Below, one piece after another: positions 36,513-45,309 of a stretch of 62,857 bases of DNA. How positions within the stretch are numbered: the first letter of the stretch is position 1; every line of letters starts with the position of its first letter. A program made the position numbers and the translations under genes. Under the pieces are notes generated by a model. It worked only from the letters and a program-made list of their open reading frames with translations. It did no database searches and was not told where the DNA came from. This DNA comes from Burkholderiales bacterium (GTDB taxonomy: Bacteria > Pseudomonadota > Gammaproteobacteria > Burkholderiales > Burkholderiaceae_E): contig JAPOKJ010000017.1 in the NCBI GenBank assembly GCA_029977705.1, forward strand, positions 1-62,857, given 5' to 3'.

Positions 36513-37100
36513 TCAGCTGGCCGGATCCTTGGCCGACTGCAGCGAAAGGGGTGACCGTGCGAAGCCGAAAAAGCGATCGCCCTCGTCGATGTCGCCGACC
36601 GGCCAGTCCTGGCCACCGAGCCTGACCTGCAGGCCCGCAGGCCCTTCATCAATCTGCAGCAGGCTGGCATCGAGGTCGTGAATGATGCCGGGGCCCTGTT
36701 CGCTGCGGATCCACAGCCGTCCGCCGGCATCCAGGGCCACCGCATGCAATTGCTGCACCGGATAGCCGGTGTGCGATACCAGTTCGATGTGTCCGGCCTG
36801 CAGGGCTTCGCGGTTGAGCACGCGATAGATGAGCGGGGCCAGGTCCAGTTCGGCGTAGGCGCGTTGCGGCCCGTTCTGCCAGTACCAGCAGCCGCGCGCA
36901 TCGCAGCCGTAGTTGCGGCCCAGGAAGTCCACGATGCCGGGCGAGGTGATCGGGCTGCCGCGGCCATGCACGGCGGCGTCGAAGCCGGGCTGCTGGCGGT
37001 CGATCAGGTACCACTGGCCACGCGCATCCAGCCGCAGCCAGCCATAGACATCGGGCACCTGCGGCCAGCGGGCCATGGACTGGAGAACGACATCATCCAT
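36513..37100 (-). CDS. Conserved DUF2946-like protein of unknown function
   Basis: The 195-residue protein begins MDDVVLQSMARWPQVPDVYGWLRLD and has aromatic-rich segments FLGRNYGCDARGCWYWQNGPQRAY. The pattern recalls a Burkholderiales family of soluble proteins annotated as DUF2946, but I am unsure of that family number. No signal peptide or membrane segment is visible. It is preceded 6 bp upstream on the same strand by the YheT-type hydrolase gene, and followed by a 97-bp gap before the thioesterase start. Confidence 0.7.
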   Translation of the reverse strand: MDDVVLQSMARWPQVPDVYGWLRLDARGQWYLIDRQQPGFDAAVHGRGSPITSPGIVDFLGRNYGCDARGCWYWQNGPQRAYAELDLAPLIYRVLNREALQAGHIELVSHTGYPVQQLHAVALDAGGRLWIRSEQGPGIIHDLDASLLQIDEGPAGLQVRLGGQDWPVGDIDEGDRFFGFARSPLSLQSAKDPAS

Positions 37101-37106
37101 GCGGGT

Positions 37107-38105
37107 TCAAGCCTGGAGCGGACTGGCGCTCGGCGCCTGGCCCTGGGTGAAAAATCGGGCGGCCGCCTGCGGCAGCCAGTTCAGCGAGCCGGGGAAGCGT
37201 CCGCTCAGGAAGCCCACATGGCCGCCTTCGCGGGGATAGTACAGCTGCACGAAGCGACTGACCTGCTCGGGGCGGGCCAGCACCCGCGCCGGCATGAAGG
37301 GGTCGTTGAGCGCATTGACCACCAGCAGGGGCAACTGCACCTGGGCCAGAAAACCCTTGCAGGAGCACTTGCGCCAGTAGTCATGACAATCGGCAAAGCC
37401 ATTGACGGGCGCCACGACATCGTTGTCAAAGTCAAAGAAATTGCGCGCGGCCAGCACGCGATCGCGGTCATACAGGCCCGGGTGCTGTTCGAGCTTGGCC
37501 AGGGCCTTGCGCTTCATCGTCTTCAGGAAGTTGTTCATGTAGACGAGGTTGAAGCCGCCCGACAGGGCAACCGCGCCCGCATGCAGGTCCTGCGGCGGAC
37601 AGAAGACGGCGGCCGATTCAATCATGCGGGCTGCCGCGCTGCCCTGCTCCCCGAGCCACTTGACCAGCGCGTTGCCGCCCAGGGAAACACCGACCGCGTG
37701 CCGTGGCAGCTCGGGATGGCGCGCGGCCAGTGTGCGCAGCACATGGTCGGGATCGCTGGTCTCGCCCGAGTGGTAGGTGCGTGCGGCCAGGTTCATCTCT
37801 CCACTGCAGCCGCGAAAATGGGCGACCACGCCTTGCCAGCCCAGATCGATGCAGGCCTGCATCATGGCCTGCGCATAGTGGCTGGCGGACGATCCCTCCA
37901 GGCCGTGGAACATCACCACCAGCCGGGTGGGAGGGCGCTGGGGTGCATCGGTGAAGTCCAGGTCGAGAAAGTCGCCATCGGGCAGCCACCAGCGCTCGCG
38001 GCGCAAGGGCGGGCGCGGCCTCGGCGCCAGCAGCGCCGGGAAGATCGTCTGGGCATGGCCGCCTGGCAGCCAGCCAGGCGCCCGATGGGGCAGGACGACG
38101 CTCAT
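37107..38105 (-). CDS. YheT-family alpha/beta hydrolase
   Basis: The 332-residue hydrolase opens APGWLPGGHAQTIFPALLAPRP, typical of YheT. It has RLVVMFHGLEGSSASHYAQAM, the nucleophile motif GVSLGGNALVKW, and late NALNDPFMP and GGHVGFL with the probable catalytic Asp and His. Start ATG 38105 (MSVVLPH) was chosen over an upstream ATG whose extra 42 residues have no family match. Substrate unknown. Confidence 0.9.
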   Translation of the reverse strand: MSVVLPHRAPGWLPGGHAQTIFPALLAPRPRPPLRRERWWLPDGDFLDLDFTDAPQRPPTRLVVMFHGLEGSSASHYAQAMMQACIDLGWQGVVAHFRGCSGEMNLAARTYHSGETSDPDHVLRTLAARHPELPRHAVGVSLGGNALVKWLGEQGSAAARMIESAAVFCPPQDLHAGAVALSGGFNLVYMNNFLKTMKRKALAKLEQHPGLYDRDRVLAARNFFDFDNDVVAPVNGFADCHDYWRKCSCKGFLAQVQLPLLVVNALNDPFMPARVLARPEQVSRFVQLYYPREGGHVGFLSGRFPGSLNWLPQAAARFFTQGQAPSASPLQA

Positions 38106-38154
38106 GGGCAGCGCTCGGTGCAGGTCACGGGCGCATGCCTTGGGGGGCATGGCC

Positions 38155-38361
38155 TCAGTGGCCGCGCACCACCTCGCCAGCCTTGAGCCGGTAGTGGGTG
38201 CCGCAATAGGGGCAGCGGGCACCATCGCCATGGGTCACGTCCAGGAACACGCGCGGATGGCTGCTCCATGCCGGCATCTTGCTGTTCGGGCAGTAGGCCG
38301 GCAGGTCCTTGGCCAGCAATTCGACCGTACCGCGATCCGGGAGGGTGGCGCTGCTGCTCAC
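38155..38361 (-). CDS. Small zinc-finger (CHCC-type) protein
   Basis: A 68-residue protein with the zf-CHCC pattern: YCPNSKMPAWSSHPRVFLDV followed by ARCPYCGTHYRLK, giving Cys, His, Cys, Cys ligands. Relatives include the mitochondrial NDUFS6 zinc domain. The GTG start at 38361 overlaps the ilvE stop (GTGA), indicating coupling with ilvE. Confidence 0.85.
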   Translation of the reverse strand: MSSSATLPDRGTVELLAKDLPAYCPNSKMPAWSSHPRVFLDVTHGDGARCPYCGTHYRLKAGEVVRGH

Positions 38362-39314
38362 TTCTTGGCTCCCTTCCTGGCCGGGGCCTTGGCGGCCACC
38401 GGGGTCAGCCAACCCGCGTATTTCTTGTTCTTTCCGGCCACCGCATCGAAGAAGGTGGACTGCAGCTTCTCGGTGATCGGGCCACGCTTGCCGATGCCGA
38501 TGGTGCGGTCATCGAGCTCGCGGATCGGGGTGATCTCGGCAGCGGTACCGGTGAAGAAGGCCTCGTCGGCGCAGTACATCTCGTCGCGGGTGATGCGCTT
38601 TTCGATCACCTGCAGGCCCATGTCCTGGGCGATGGTGATCACCGAGTTGCGGGTGATGCCGTCCAGGCACGAGGCCACATCCGGGGTGTACAGCTTGCCG
38701 GCCTTGACGATGAAGACGTTCTCGCCAGCGCCCTCGGAGACATAGCCCTCGGTGTCCAGCAGCAGCGCCTCGTCATAACCGTTGGCAGTGACTTCGGCAT
38801 TGGCCAGGATCGAGTTGACGTAGTAGCCGCTGGCCTTGGCGCGCACCATCGAGACATTGACATGATGGCGGGTGTAGGACGAGGTCTTGATGCGGATGCC
38901 CTTGGCCAGGCCTTCCTCGCCCAGGTAGGCGCCCCAGGGCCAGGCGGCGACCGACACATGCACGGTGTTGCCGCGGGCGGCCACGCCGAGCTTTTCCGAG
39001 CCGATCCAGGCGATCGGGCGGATGTAGCACGAGGCCAGCTTGTTGGCCCGCACCACCGCCTTCTGTGCCTCGACCAGCTCCTCGAAGCTGTAGGGCAGGT
39101 TCATCTGGAAGATCTTGGCCGAGTTCATCAGGCGCTGGGTGTGTTCAGCCAGACGGAAAATGGCGGTGCCGCCCTTGGCGTCATAGGCCCGTACGCCTTC
39201 GAAGACCGCCATGCCATAGTGCAGCGAGTGCGTCAGCACGTGGATCTTGGCATCGCGCCACTCCACCAGTTGACCATCAAACCAGATTTTTCCGTCACGA
39301 TCGGCCATCGACAT
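38358..39314 (-). CDS. ilvE: Branched-chain amino-acid aminotransferase
   Basis: The 318-residue fold-type IV PLP enzyme has catalytic Lys160 in RAKASGYYVNSILANAEV, the entry motif HSLHYGMAVFEGVRAY, YIRPIAWIG and the late FFTGTAAEITPIRELDDRTIG. It makes Leu, Ile and Val from their keto acids. ATG 39314 has AGGAG 9 nt upstream. The C-terminus has a basic Ala/Lys tail. The 156-bp divergent region with the MFS gene contains an inverted repeat. Confidence 0.95.
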   Translation of the reverse strand: MSMADRDGKIWFDGQLVEWRDAKIHVLTHSLHYGMAVFEGVRAYDAKGGTAIFRLAEHTQRLMNSAKIFQMNLPYSFEELVEAQKAVVRANKLASCYIRPIAWIGSEKLGVAARGNTVHVSVAAWPWGAYLGEEGLAKGIRIKTSSYTRHHVNVSMVRAKASGYYVNSILANAEVTANGYDEALLLDTEGYVSEGAGENVFIVKAGKLYTPDVASCLDGITRNSVITIAQDMGLQVIEKRITRDEMYCADEAFFTGTAAEITPIRELDDRTIGIGKRGPITEKLQSTFFDAVAGKNKKYAGWLTPVAAKAPARKGAKK

Positions 39315-39372
39315 GGTCGGGCTCCTAAGGTTGCTTGTGGATCATTGAAAGCACGATTTTATCGAATCGGCC

Positions 39373-39396
39373 GGCAACCGTACCGGAACGGTTGCC
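39373..39396. promoter_or_regulatory. 9-bp inverted repeat between ilvE and the MFS gene
   Basis: GGCAACCGT-N6-ACGGTTGCC (39373-39381 and 39388-39396) is perfect on both arms and lies in the divergent promoter region. There is no T-run, so it is an operator candidate for one or both genes. Confidence 0.5.
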
Positions 39397-39458
39397 CGGA
39401 CGGGTGCCGGCACTGTGCTGGCCGGAACAGCGGACAGTTGCGACCGACGGCGCGCGAC

Positions 39459-39464
39459 TACAAT
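39459..39464 (+). promoter_or_regulatory. -10 hexamer TACAAT 6 nt before the MFS start codon
   Basis: TACAAT (5/6 to consensus) ends 6 nt before ATG 39471. A TTGCGA lies at 39438-39443 with a short 15-bp spacer. No Shine-Dalgarno sequence precedes the ATG, so a leaderless transcript is likely. Confidence 0.4.
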
Positions 39465-39470
39465 CGGCGC

Positions 39471-40793
39471 ATGACCTCTCCCTCGGCCCAGGGCGCCGCC
39501 AAGCCCGTCCCAGCCCCCGGCCCCGCGCCGGCCAGAACGACCTCGGGCCAGGGCAGTGGCCCTGAACCTGCAGCGCCAGGGGGCAGCGGCCTGAATCGCC
39601 TGTCGGTCCAGACCGGACTGCTGGCCGCGATGCAGGCCCTGATGCTGTGCAACAACGTGACCATGATCGCGATCAATGGTCTGGCCGGCTTCATCCTTGC
39701 CGACAACAAGCTGATGGCGACCCTGCCGGTGACCGGTTATGTGCTGGGCGGGGCGGTCTGGGCGATGCCGGCCGCAGCGCTGATGCGGCGCAAGGGGCGC
39801 CGTTTCGGCTATACCGTGGGCACGGTGTTTGCCATCATCGGTGCCCTGATGGCCTGGTTTGCGATGAGCCAGAAGAGCCTGGCCCTGCTGTGCCTGGCCA
39901 CTTTCGTCACCGGGGTCTACAGTGCCTTTGGCGCCAGCCTGCGCTTTGCCGCGGCCGATGTGGCCGATGCCTACAAGCCCAGCTTCAAGGCGCGTGCCAT
40001 CTCGCTGGTGCTGGCCGGTGGCATCGTGGGCGGCATCATCGGGCCCGAGATCGCCAAGTGGTCGCGTACTGCGATGACCACGCCGTTTGCCGGTACCTAC
40101 CTGACCCTGGTCGGCTTTGCCCTGTTGTCGATGCTGCTGGTGCAGTTTCTGCGCCTGCCCTCGCAGGCCGTGGCGGCCGATGCGCCGCCGGCCCGGCCCC
40201 TGCGCCAGATCCTGCGCCAACCGGCCTGCTGGGCGGCGATCGTGAGCATGGCCTTCGGCTATGGCGTGATGAACCTGCTGATGGTGGCCACGCCGCTGGC
40301 CATGGAGGTGTGCAAGCATCCCTTTGCGGCGGTCGCACTGGTGCTGGAGTGGCACATCATCGGCATGTTCGGCCCGGGTCTGTTCACCGGCAGTCTGATC
40401 CAGCGTTTCGGCATCATCCCGATCATCGTGACCGGCTGCCTGATGAATCTGGTCTGCATCGCGGTGGCCTTGAGCGGCGTCGAGGTGATGCAGTTCACCA
40501 TCGCGCTGTTTGCGTTGGGGGTGGGCTGGAACTTCATGTACACCGGCGGCACCACCTTGCTGACCACCTGCTACAAGCCCCATGAAAAAAATCGCGTCCA
40601 GGGCTTTGCCGACAGCTGTGTGTTCACCCTGATGATCACCACCTCGGCCTCCAGCGGGGCCTTGCTGCATGCCAATGGCTGGGCCCTGCTCAACTGGCTG
40701 AGCCTGCCCTTTGTGGGACTGACCTTGCTGCTGATGCTGTGGCTGGTCCCTCGCACCGGCTGGCGTCTGGGCCAGGTGGCGCGCAGCGCCTGA
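39471..40793 (+). CDS. MFS transporter
   Basis: The 440-residue protein has twelve predicted membrane segments after a 40-residue Pro/Ala-rich cytoplasmic N-terminus. The loop-2/3 signature is AALMRRKGRRFGY. A central cytoplasmic loop near residues 225-245 (PSQAVAADAPPARPLRQIL) separates the two halves. Close relatives with YGVMNLLMVATPLAM and HIIGMFGPGLFTG are annotated only as MFS transporters; substrate unknown. It is followed 27 bp later by an amidase. Confidence 0.9.
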   Translation: MTSPSAQGAAKPVPAPGPAPARTTSGQGSGPEPAAPGGSGLNRLSVQTGLLAAMQALMLCNNVTMIAINGLAGFILADNKLMATLPVTGYVLGGAVWAMPAAALMRRKGRRFGYTVGTVFAIIGALMAWFAMSQKSLALLCLATFVTGVYSAFGASLRFAAADVADAYKPSFKARAISLVLAGGIVGGIIGPEIAKWSRTAMTTPFAGTYLTLVGFALLSMLLVQFLRLPSQAVAADAPPARPLRQILRQPACWAAIVSMAFGYGVMNLLMVATPLAMEVCKHPFAAVALVLEWHIIGMFGPGLFTGSLIQRFGIIPIIVTGCLMNLVCIAVALSGVEVMQFTIALFALGVGWNFMYTGGTTLLTTCYKPHEKNRVQGFADSCVFTLMITTSASSGALLHANGWALLNWLSLPFVGLTLLLMLWLVPRTGWRLGQVARSA

Positions 40794-40820
40794 CCCCCCG
40801 ATCCGGAAGACCGATCCCCC

Positions 40821-42287
40821 ATGAACCACGCCAGCTCCCCCACTGAACTCAATGCCCTGCAAATGGCCGCCGCGCTGCGGCGCCGGGATTTTTCCTGTGT
40901 CGAACTGATGCAGGCCACCCTTGAGCGCATCGATCGCATCAACCCGGCCCACAATGCCATCGTGGCGCTGGTCGATCGCGATGACCTGATCGCGCAGGCG
41001 CGCCAGAAGGACGAAGCGCTGGCGCGCGGCGAGGACCACGGGCTGCTGCATGGTCTGCCCCAGGCGATCAAGGACATCAGTGCGGTCAAGGGCATGATCA
41101 CCTCGATGGGTTCGCCAATCCTCAAGCAGACCGTCAGCGCCAGCGATTCGCTGATGGTGGCCCGCATGCGGGCGTCCGGTTGCATCATCGTCGGGCGCAC
41201 CAATGTGCCCGAGTTCGGGCTTGGGTCGCATTCCTACAACCCGGTCTATGGCACCACCTTCAATGCCTATGACACCCGCCGCACGGCGGGCGGCTCCAGT
41301 GGTGGCGCTGCCGTGGCGCTGGCCCAGCGTCTGCTGCCGGTGGCCGATGGCAGCGATTTCATGGGATCGCTGCGCAATCCGGCGGGCTGGAACAACATCT
41401 TCGGCATGCGTCCGAGCCAGGGTCGCATCCCCTTCGGTATCGACGGTGAGCAGTTCGTCTCCCAGCTGGGCATCGAGGGGCCGATGGCCCGCGATGTCGG
41501 CAGCCTGGCCGCCCTGCTCTCGGTGCAGGCCGGTTTCGATGAGCGCTCGCCGCTGTCGCTGGCGGGCGATGGCAGTGAATTTGCCGCGCCGCTGTCGCCC
41601 CCCCGTCAGTTCAGGGTGGGCTGGCTGGGCGACCTCGGGGGCTACCTGGCCACCGAGCCCGGCATCCTGGCCGCCTGCGAACGGGGCCTCAGGCGCCTCG
41701 AGCAGGCCGGCGGCACGGTCGAGGCGGTGTCGCTGGGCATTGCGCCGGAGCAGGTCTGGCAGTGCTGGCTGGTGTGGCGGCGCTGGCTGGTCTCCGGCCG
41801 CGTGGCACCCTTCTACAAGGTGCCGCAGACGCGCGCCCTGATGAAACCCGAGGCGCAATGGGAGGCCGCCCAAGGCGAAAAGCTCACCGGCGAGGATGTA
41901 TTCCAGGCCTCGTTGCAGCGCACCCAGATCTACCAGGCCTTGCGCCAACTGTTCGAGCGCTTCGATGTGCTGGTGCTGCCCACCGCCCAGGTCTGGCCCT
42001 TCGAGGCCTCGATCACCTGGCCGCGCAGCATCGATACCGGGTCGCGGGTGGTCGCCATGGACACCTATCACCGCTGGATGGAGACGGTGATCTACCCGAC
42101 CCTGGCCGGCTTGCCAGCGCTCTCGGTACCGGCCGGTTTCTCGGATCAGGGCATTGCGCCGCAGGTGCCGGAAGGCCTGCCGGTGGGCATGCAACTGATC
42201 GGCCGGCCGCGTGGTGATCGTGCCCTGCTCGACATCGCGGCTGGCTACGAGAGCCAGATCCAGGACTGGCTGAGCCGGCGCCCCTGA
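40821..42287 (+). CDS. Amidase-signature family enzyme
   Basis: The 488-residue hydrolase has the Ser-cisSer-Lys triad regions: AIKDISAVKGM with the Lys, TAGGSSGGAAVALAQ with the cis-Ser, and DGSDFMGSLRNPAGWNN with the nucleophile Ser. Substrate binding is variable in this family, so the specific amide cannot be named. It is not GatA, as there is no gatB/gatC nearby and the sequence differs in the loop after the triad. It may share a transcript with the MFS gene, hinting at uptake plus hydrolysis of one compound. Confidence 0.88.
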   Translation: MNHASSPTELNALQMAAALRRRDFSCVELMQATLERIDRINPAHNAIVALVDRDDLIAQARQKDEALARGEDHGLLHGLPQAIKDISAVKGMITSMGSPILKQTVSASDSLMVARMRASGCIIVGRTNVPEFGLGSHSYNPVYGTTFNAYDTRRTAGGSSGGAAVALAQRLLPVADGSDFMGSLRNPAGWNNIFGMRPSQGRIPFGIDGEQFVSQLGIEGPMARDVGSLAALLSVQAGFDERSPLSLAGDGSEFAAPLSPPRQFRVGWLGDLGGYLATEPGILAACERGLRRLEQAGGTVEAVSLGIAPEQVWQCWLVWRRWLVSGRVAPFYKVPQTRALMKPEAQWEAAQGEKLTGEDVFQASLQRTQIYQALRQLFERFDVLVLPTAQVWPFEASITWPRSIDTGSRVVAMDTYHRWMETVIYPTLAGLPALSVPAGFSDQGIAPQVPEGLPVGMQLIGRPRGDRALLDIAAGYESQIQDWLSRRP

Positions 42288-42325
42288 GGTTCCAAGGCCG
42301 CAGGGCTGTCGAGGTTGGCACGGGC

Positions 42326-45124
42326 CTACGGGCCCGGCGCACCGAACAGCTGTTGCCAGAGCGCCTGCACCGCCTGGCGCTGGGCCAGCAGCTCGGGCTG
42401 AGGCACACGCGCGTATTCCAGCTCGTTCAGGCGCAGGGTGTGCTGGCGGCGACGGAACAGGCGATAGGCCTGCTGGCACTGGTCGGCCAGTTCTGCAGGT
42501 ATCAGCCCCTGCTCGCCCGCCAGGCCCAGCAGCGCGATGTTGCCCAGGTTGCGGGCCAGCTCCGGATACTGGTGGCTGTGGGCCAGCACCAGGTACTGCA
42601 CGATGAATTCGATGTCGACCATGCCGCCGCGATCATGCTTCAGGTCGAACAGCTCGCTGCGGTTGGGATGGCCATCGAGCATCTTCTGGCGCATCTCGAT
42701 CACGTCCTGCCGCAATTGCGCGGTATCGCGCGCCACCGCCAGCAACTGGCTGCGCATCGCCTCGAAGGCGCGTCCGATCGCCGCATCGCCGGCGCAGAAG
42801 CGGGCCCGGGTCAGGGCCTGCAACTCCCAGGTCCAGGCCTTCTCGCGCTGATAGCGTTCGAAGCCCTTGAGCGAGGTGACCAGCAGACCGGCATTGCCAT
42901 TGGGGCGCAGGCGCAGATCGATCTCGAAGACGATGCCGGCCTGAGTGCGGGTCGACAGCCAGCTGGACAGGCGCTGCGCCAGCTGGGCATAGGCCTCCTG
43001 GGCCCGCTCGTCCTCATCATCATGCAGGAACACCAGGTCCAGGTCCGAGGCGTAGCCCAGCTCCTTGCCTCCCAGCTTGCCATAGGCGATCACGGCAAAG
43101 CGTGGCTGGTCGCGAAAGCGGCGCGGCAATTGCTGCCAGATCAGCGCCAAGGCACTTTGCAAGGTCCGGTCGGCCGCATCGCTGAGCAGGTCGGACAGAT
43201 GCTCGACGCTCCACAGGCCCTTGAGGTCCTGGGCCAGCAGCTTGAACACCAGGGCATGGTGCAGCTCGCGCGCCGTGTCCATCTGTCGCTCGACGTCGGG
43301 GCCCAGGTCGGTCCGGCCCTGCTGACCCGCTGCCTGCAAGGCGCTGTCCAGTTGCGCCTGCCACTGGCCCAGCTCGGGGGGCTCGAACAGCCGACCATCG
43401 AGCAGCTCATCTAGCACGATTGGATGCTGGTTCAGGTACTGCGATGCCCAGCTCGACTGCGCGAGCATCTCCAGCACCCGCTCGAAGGCCAGCGGGAAGC
43501 GGGCCACCAGGGCGATGTAGCTGGGACGGCGGCACACCACCTCGAGAAAGTCGATCAGGCGCAGCAAGGCCTTGTCCTGCCACCCCTCGGCCAGGGCCTG
43601 CTCGCGCTGGGCGCCTTCCCGGGTCCAGGCCAGGGCCCGTTGCATCAGGGTCTGCACCGCCTGCTGTGTCTCGGCGCTGGCGGTCTTGTGGCGCGGGCCG
43701 TCGCAGAAGGCCTCGAAGCGTTCGCGCACGCGCTCGGGCAACTCGAGGGCAGGCTCGGCATCGGCTTGCCCGGCTGATCCGCTTCCCTTGCCATCACTGT
43801 TGCCATGACGGTTGCCATTGCCACTGCCACTGCCATTGCCATTGCGCCGCCCGTTGCCGGCCGGCTCCTGCAGCAGGGCTTCAAAGACGCCCTGCACCCG
43901 GGTGCGGGCGCTGGCCAGCGTGGCCTCGAAAGCCTCGATCGACAGCCCGAGCATGGCCGCGATGCGCAGGCGCGCCTCGCCAGGGGCCGGAATGCGGTGG
44001 GTTTGCTGGTCATCGACATATTGCGCCGCATGCTCGATGCGCCGCAGCAGCCGATACGCGTCGGCCAGCGCCTCAGCCTCGTCGGCCTGCAGCAACTGGC
44101 GCTGGGCCAGGGCCTGCAGGGTGATGAGGGTGGCCGGATCGCGCAATCCTGCATCGCGTCCACCGCGCACGATCTGGAACATCTGGGCAATGAACTCGAC
44201 CTCGCGGATGCCGCCCTCGCCGAGCTTGACGTCGATGGTGCCGGGGGCCTTCACATCCTTCTTGCCGGCTTCCTGGCGGATGGTGCGATGCAGGTCCTTC
44301 AGGCCATCGAAGACCCGATAGTCGATGTAACGCCGAAACACGAAGGGCTCGACGATGCTGCGCAGGTCGCGCCAGTCCCGCTCGTGGTCAAGCCCACTGG
44401 CCGCCTGCAGGCCGGTGTCGGCCATGATGCGCGACTTGAGCCAGGCAAAGCGCTCCCATTCCCGTCCCTGCACGATGAAGTATTGCTCGAGCATCGGCAG
44501 CGAGACCACCAGCGGGCCGGCGTCGCCGTTCGGGCGCAGCCGGGTGTCGATGCGAAACACGAAGCCGTCCTCGGTCAGGTCGGCCAGCTCGCGGATCGCC
44601 TTGCGGCCGACCTGATGAAAAAATTCGCTGGCCGAGAGGACGCCGCGCGGCGACGGCTGGGTGGTGCCGTCCGGCATCAGCACCGTGCCACGGGTTTCGC
44701 CCTGATCACGATAGACCAGCACCAGGTCCAGATCCGAGGACACGTTCAGCTCGTAGGCGCCGGCCTTGCCCATGGCCACCACCATCAGGTCCTGGACCTG
44801 GCCGCGCGTATCCAGCGGCGGCCCGTATTGGCTGGCCAGATCGGCGGCGGCGGCCTGGAAGCTGAGCCGGCAGCAGTGCTCGGCCAGCAAGGTCATGGCG
44901 CGGCAGATTTCCTCCAGCGGGGCCAGGCCCTGCAGGTCGCGCTCCATCAGCGCCATCAGCACCAGGTTGCGCGCCCGGCGCATCGGCATCGCCTCCAGCA
45001 GGGCGAGGATGACGGCTTCATCCACGGGCTGACTGCAAAGGGTCTCGAGCTGACCGGCGGCCACTTTTGCACTGGCCAGCTGACGCTGGAAGAAGTAGGA
45101 GAACCGTTCAGCCAGAAAGCTCAT
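42326..45124 (-). CDS. glnE: Glutamine synthetase adenylyltransferase/adenylyl-removase
   Basis: A 932-residue bifunctional enzyme that adds or removes AMP on glutamine synthetase in response to PII. Both nucleotidyltransferase halves are present: SSDLDLVLVY (128-137) in the removase half and ASDLDLVFLHDDEDE (about residue 690) in the transferase half, with DIKLGEGGIREVEFIAQ-like and GGMVDIEFIVQYLVLAHSH motifs. A low-complexity Gly/Asn/Ser insertion (about 418-448, with runs such as NGNGSGSGNGN) lies in the linker between halves. It is encoded by a GCCATT/GCCACT hexamer-like repeat at 43780-43870. Divergent from yhdP over 185 bp. Confidence 0.95.
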   Translation of the reverse strand: MSFLAERFSYFFQRQLASAKVAAGQLETLCSQPVDEAVILALLEAMPMRRARNLVLMALMERDLQGLAPLEEICRAMTLLAEHCCRLSFQAAAADLASQYGPPLDTRGQVQDLMVVAMGKAGAYELNVSSDLDLVLVYRDQGETRGTVLMPDGTTQPSPRGVLSASEFFHQVGRKAIRELADLTEDGFVFRIDTRLRPNGDAGPLVVSLPMLEQYFIVQGREWERFAWLKSRIMADTGLQAASGLDHERDWRDLRSIVEPFVFRRYIDYRVFDGLKDLHRTIRQEAGKKDVKAPGTIDVKLGEGGIREVEFIAQMFQIVRGGRDAGLRDPATLITLQALAQRQLLQADEAEALADAYRLLRRIEHAAQYVDDQQTHRIPAPGEARLRIAAMLGLSIEAFEATLASARTRVQGVFEALLQEPAGNGRRNGNGSGSGNGNRHGNSDGKGSGSAGQADAEPALELPERVRERFEAFCDGPRHKTASAETQQAVQTLMQRALAWTREGAQREQALAEGWQDKALLRLIDFLEVVCRRPSYIALVARFPLAFERVLEMLAQSSWASQYLNQHPIVLDELLDGRLFEPPELGQWQAQLDSALQAAGQQGRTDLGPDVERQMDTARELHHALVFKLLAQDLKGLWSVEHLSDLLSDAADRTLQSALALIWQQLPRRFRDQPRFAVIAYGKLGGKELGYASDLDLVFLHDDEDERAQEAYAQLAQRLSSWLSTRTQAGIVFEIDLRLRPNGNAGLLVTSLKGFERYQREKAWTWELQALTRARFCAGDAAIGRAFEAMRSQLLAVARDTAQLRQDVIEMRQKMLDGHPNRSELFDLKHDRGGMVDIEFIVQYLVLAHSHQYPELARNLGNIALLGLAGEQGLIPAELADQCQQAYRLFRRRQHTLRLNELEYARVPQPELLAQRQAVQALWQQLFGAPGP

Positions 45125-45309
45125 GGGGATACTGCCGTTCGTTGCATGAAGGCTGAAAGTGTCAGGCCTTTTCGCGCTATCCTACCCCTGAGTCCGGTAC
45201 GCAAGTGCTGGCAATTGCGGGGTCTGGCATGCACATGCCGGTCCCCTGGAGCGCTGCCCCTGATCCTCCCCGGCCCCGAGCCCGAACGCCTGTCCCGCCC
45301 ACCCGACCC

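Noticed and set aside
39342-42479. A 1045-codon open frame on the minus strand opposite the MFS and amidase genes
   Set aside because: It is the shadow of two well-supported plus-strand genes in GC-rich DNA; its product is His/Gly/Gln-rich without motifs.
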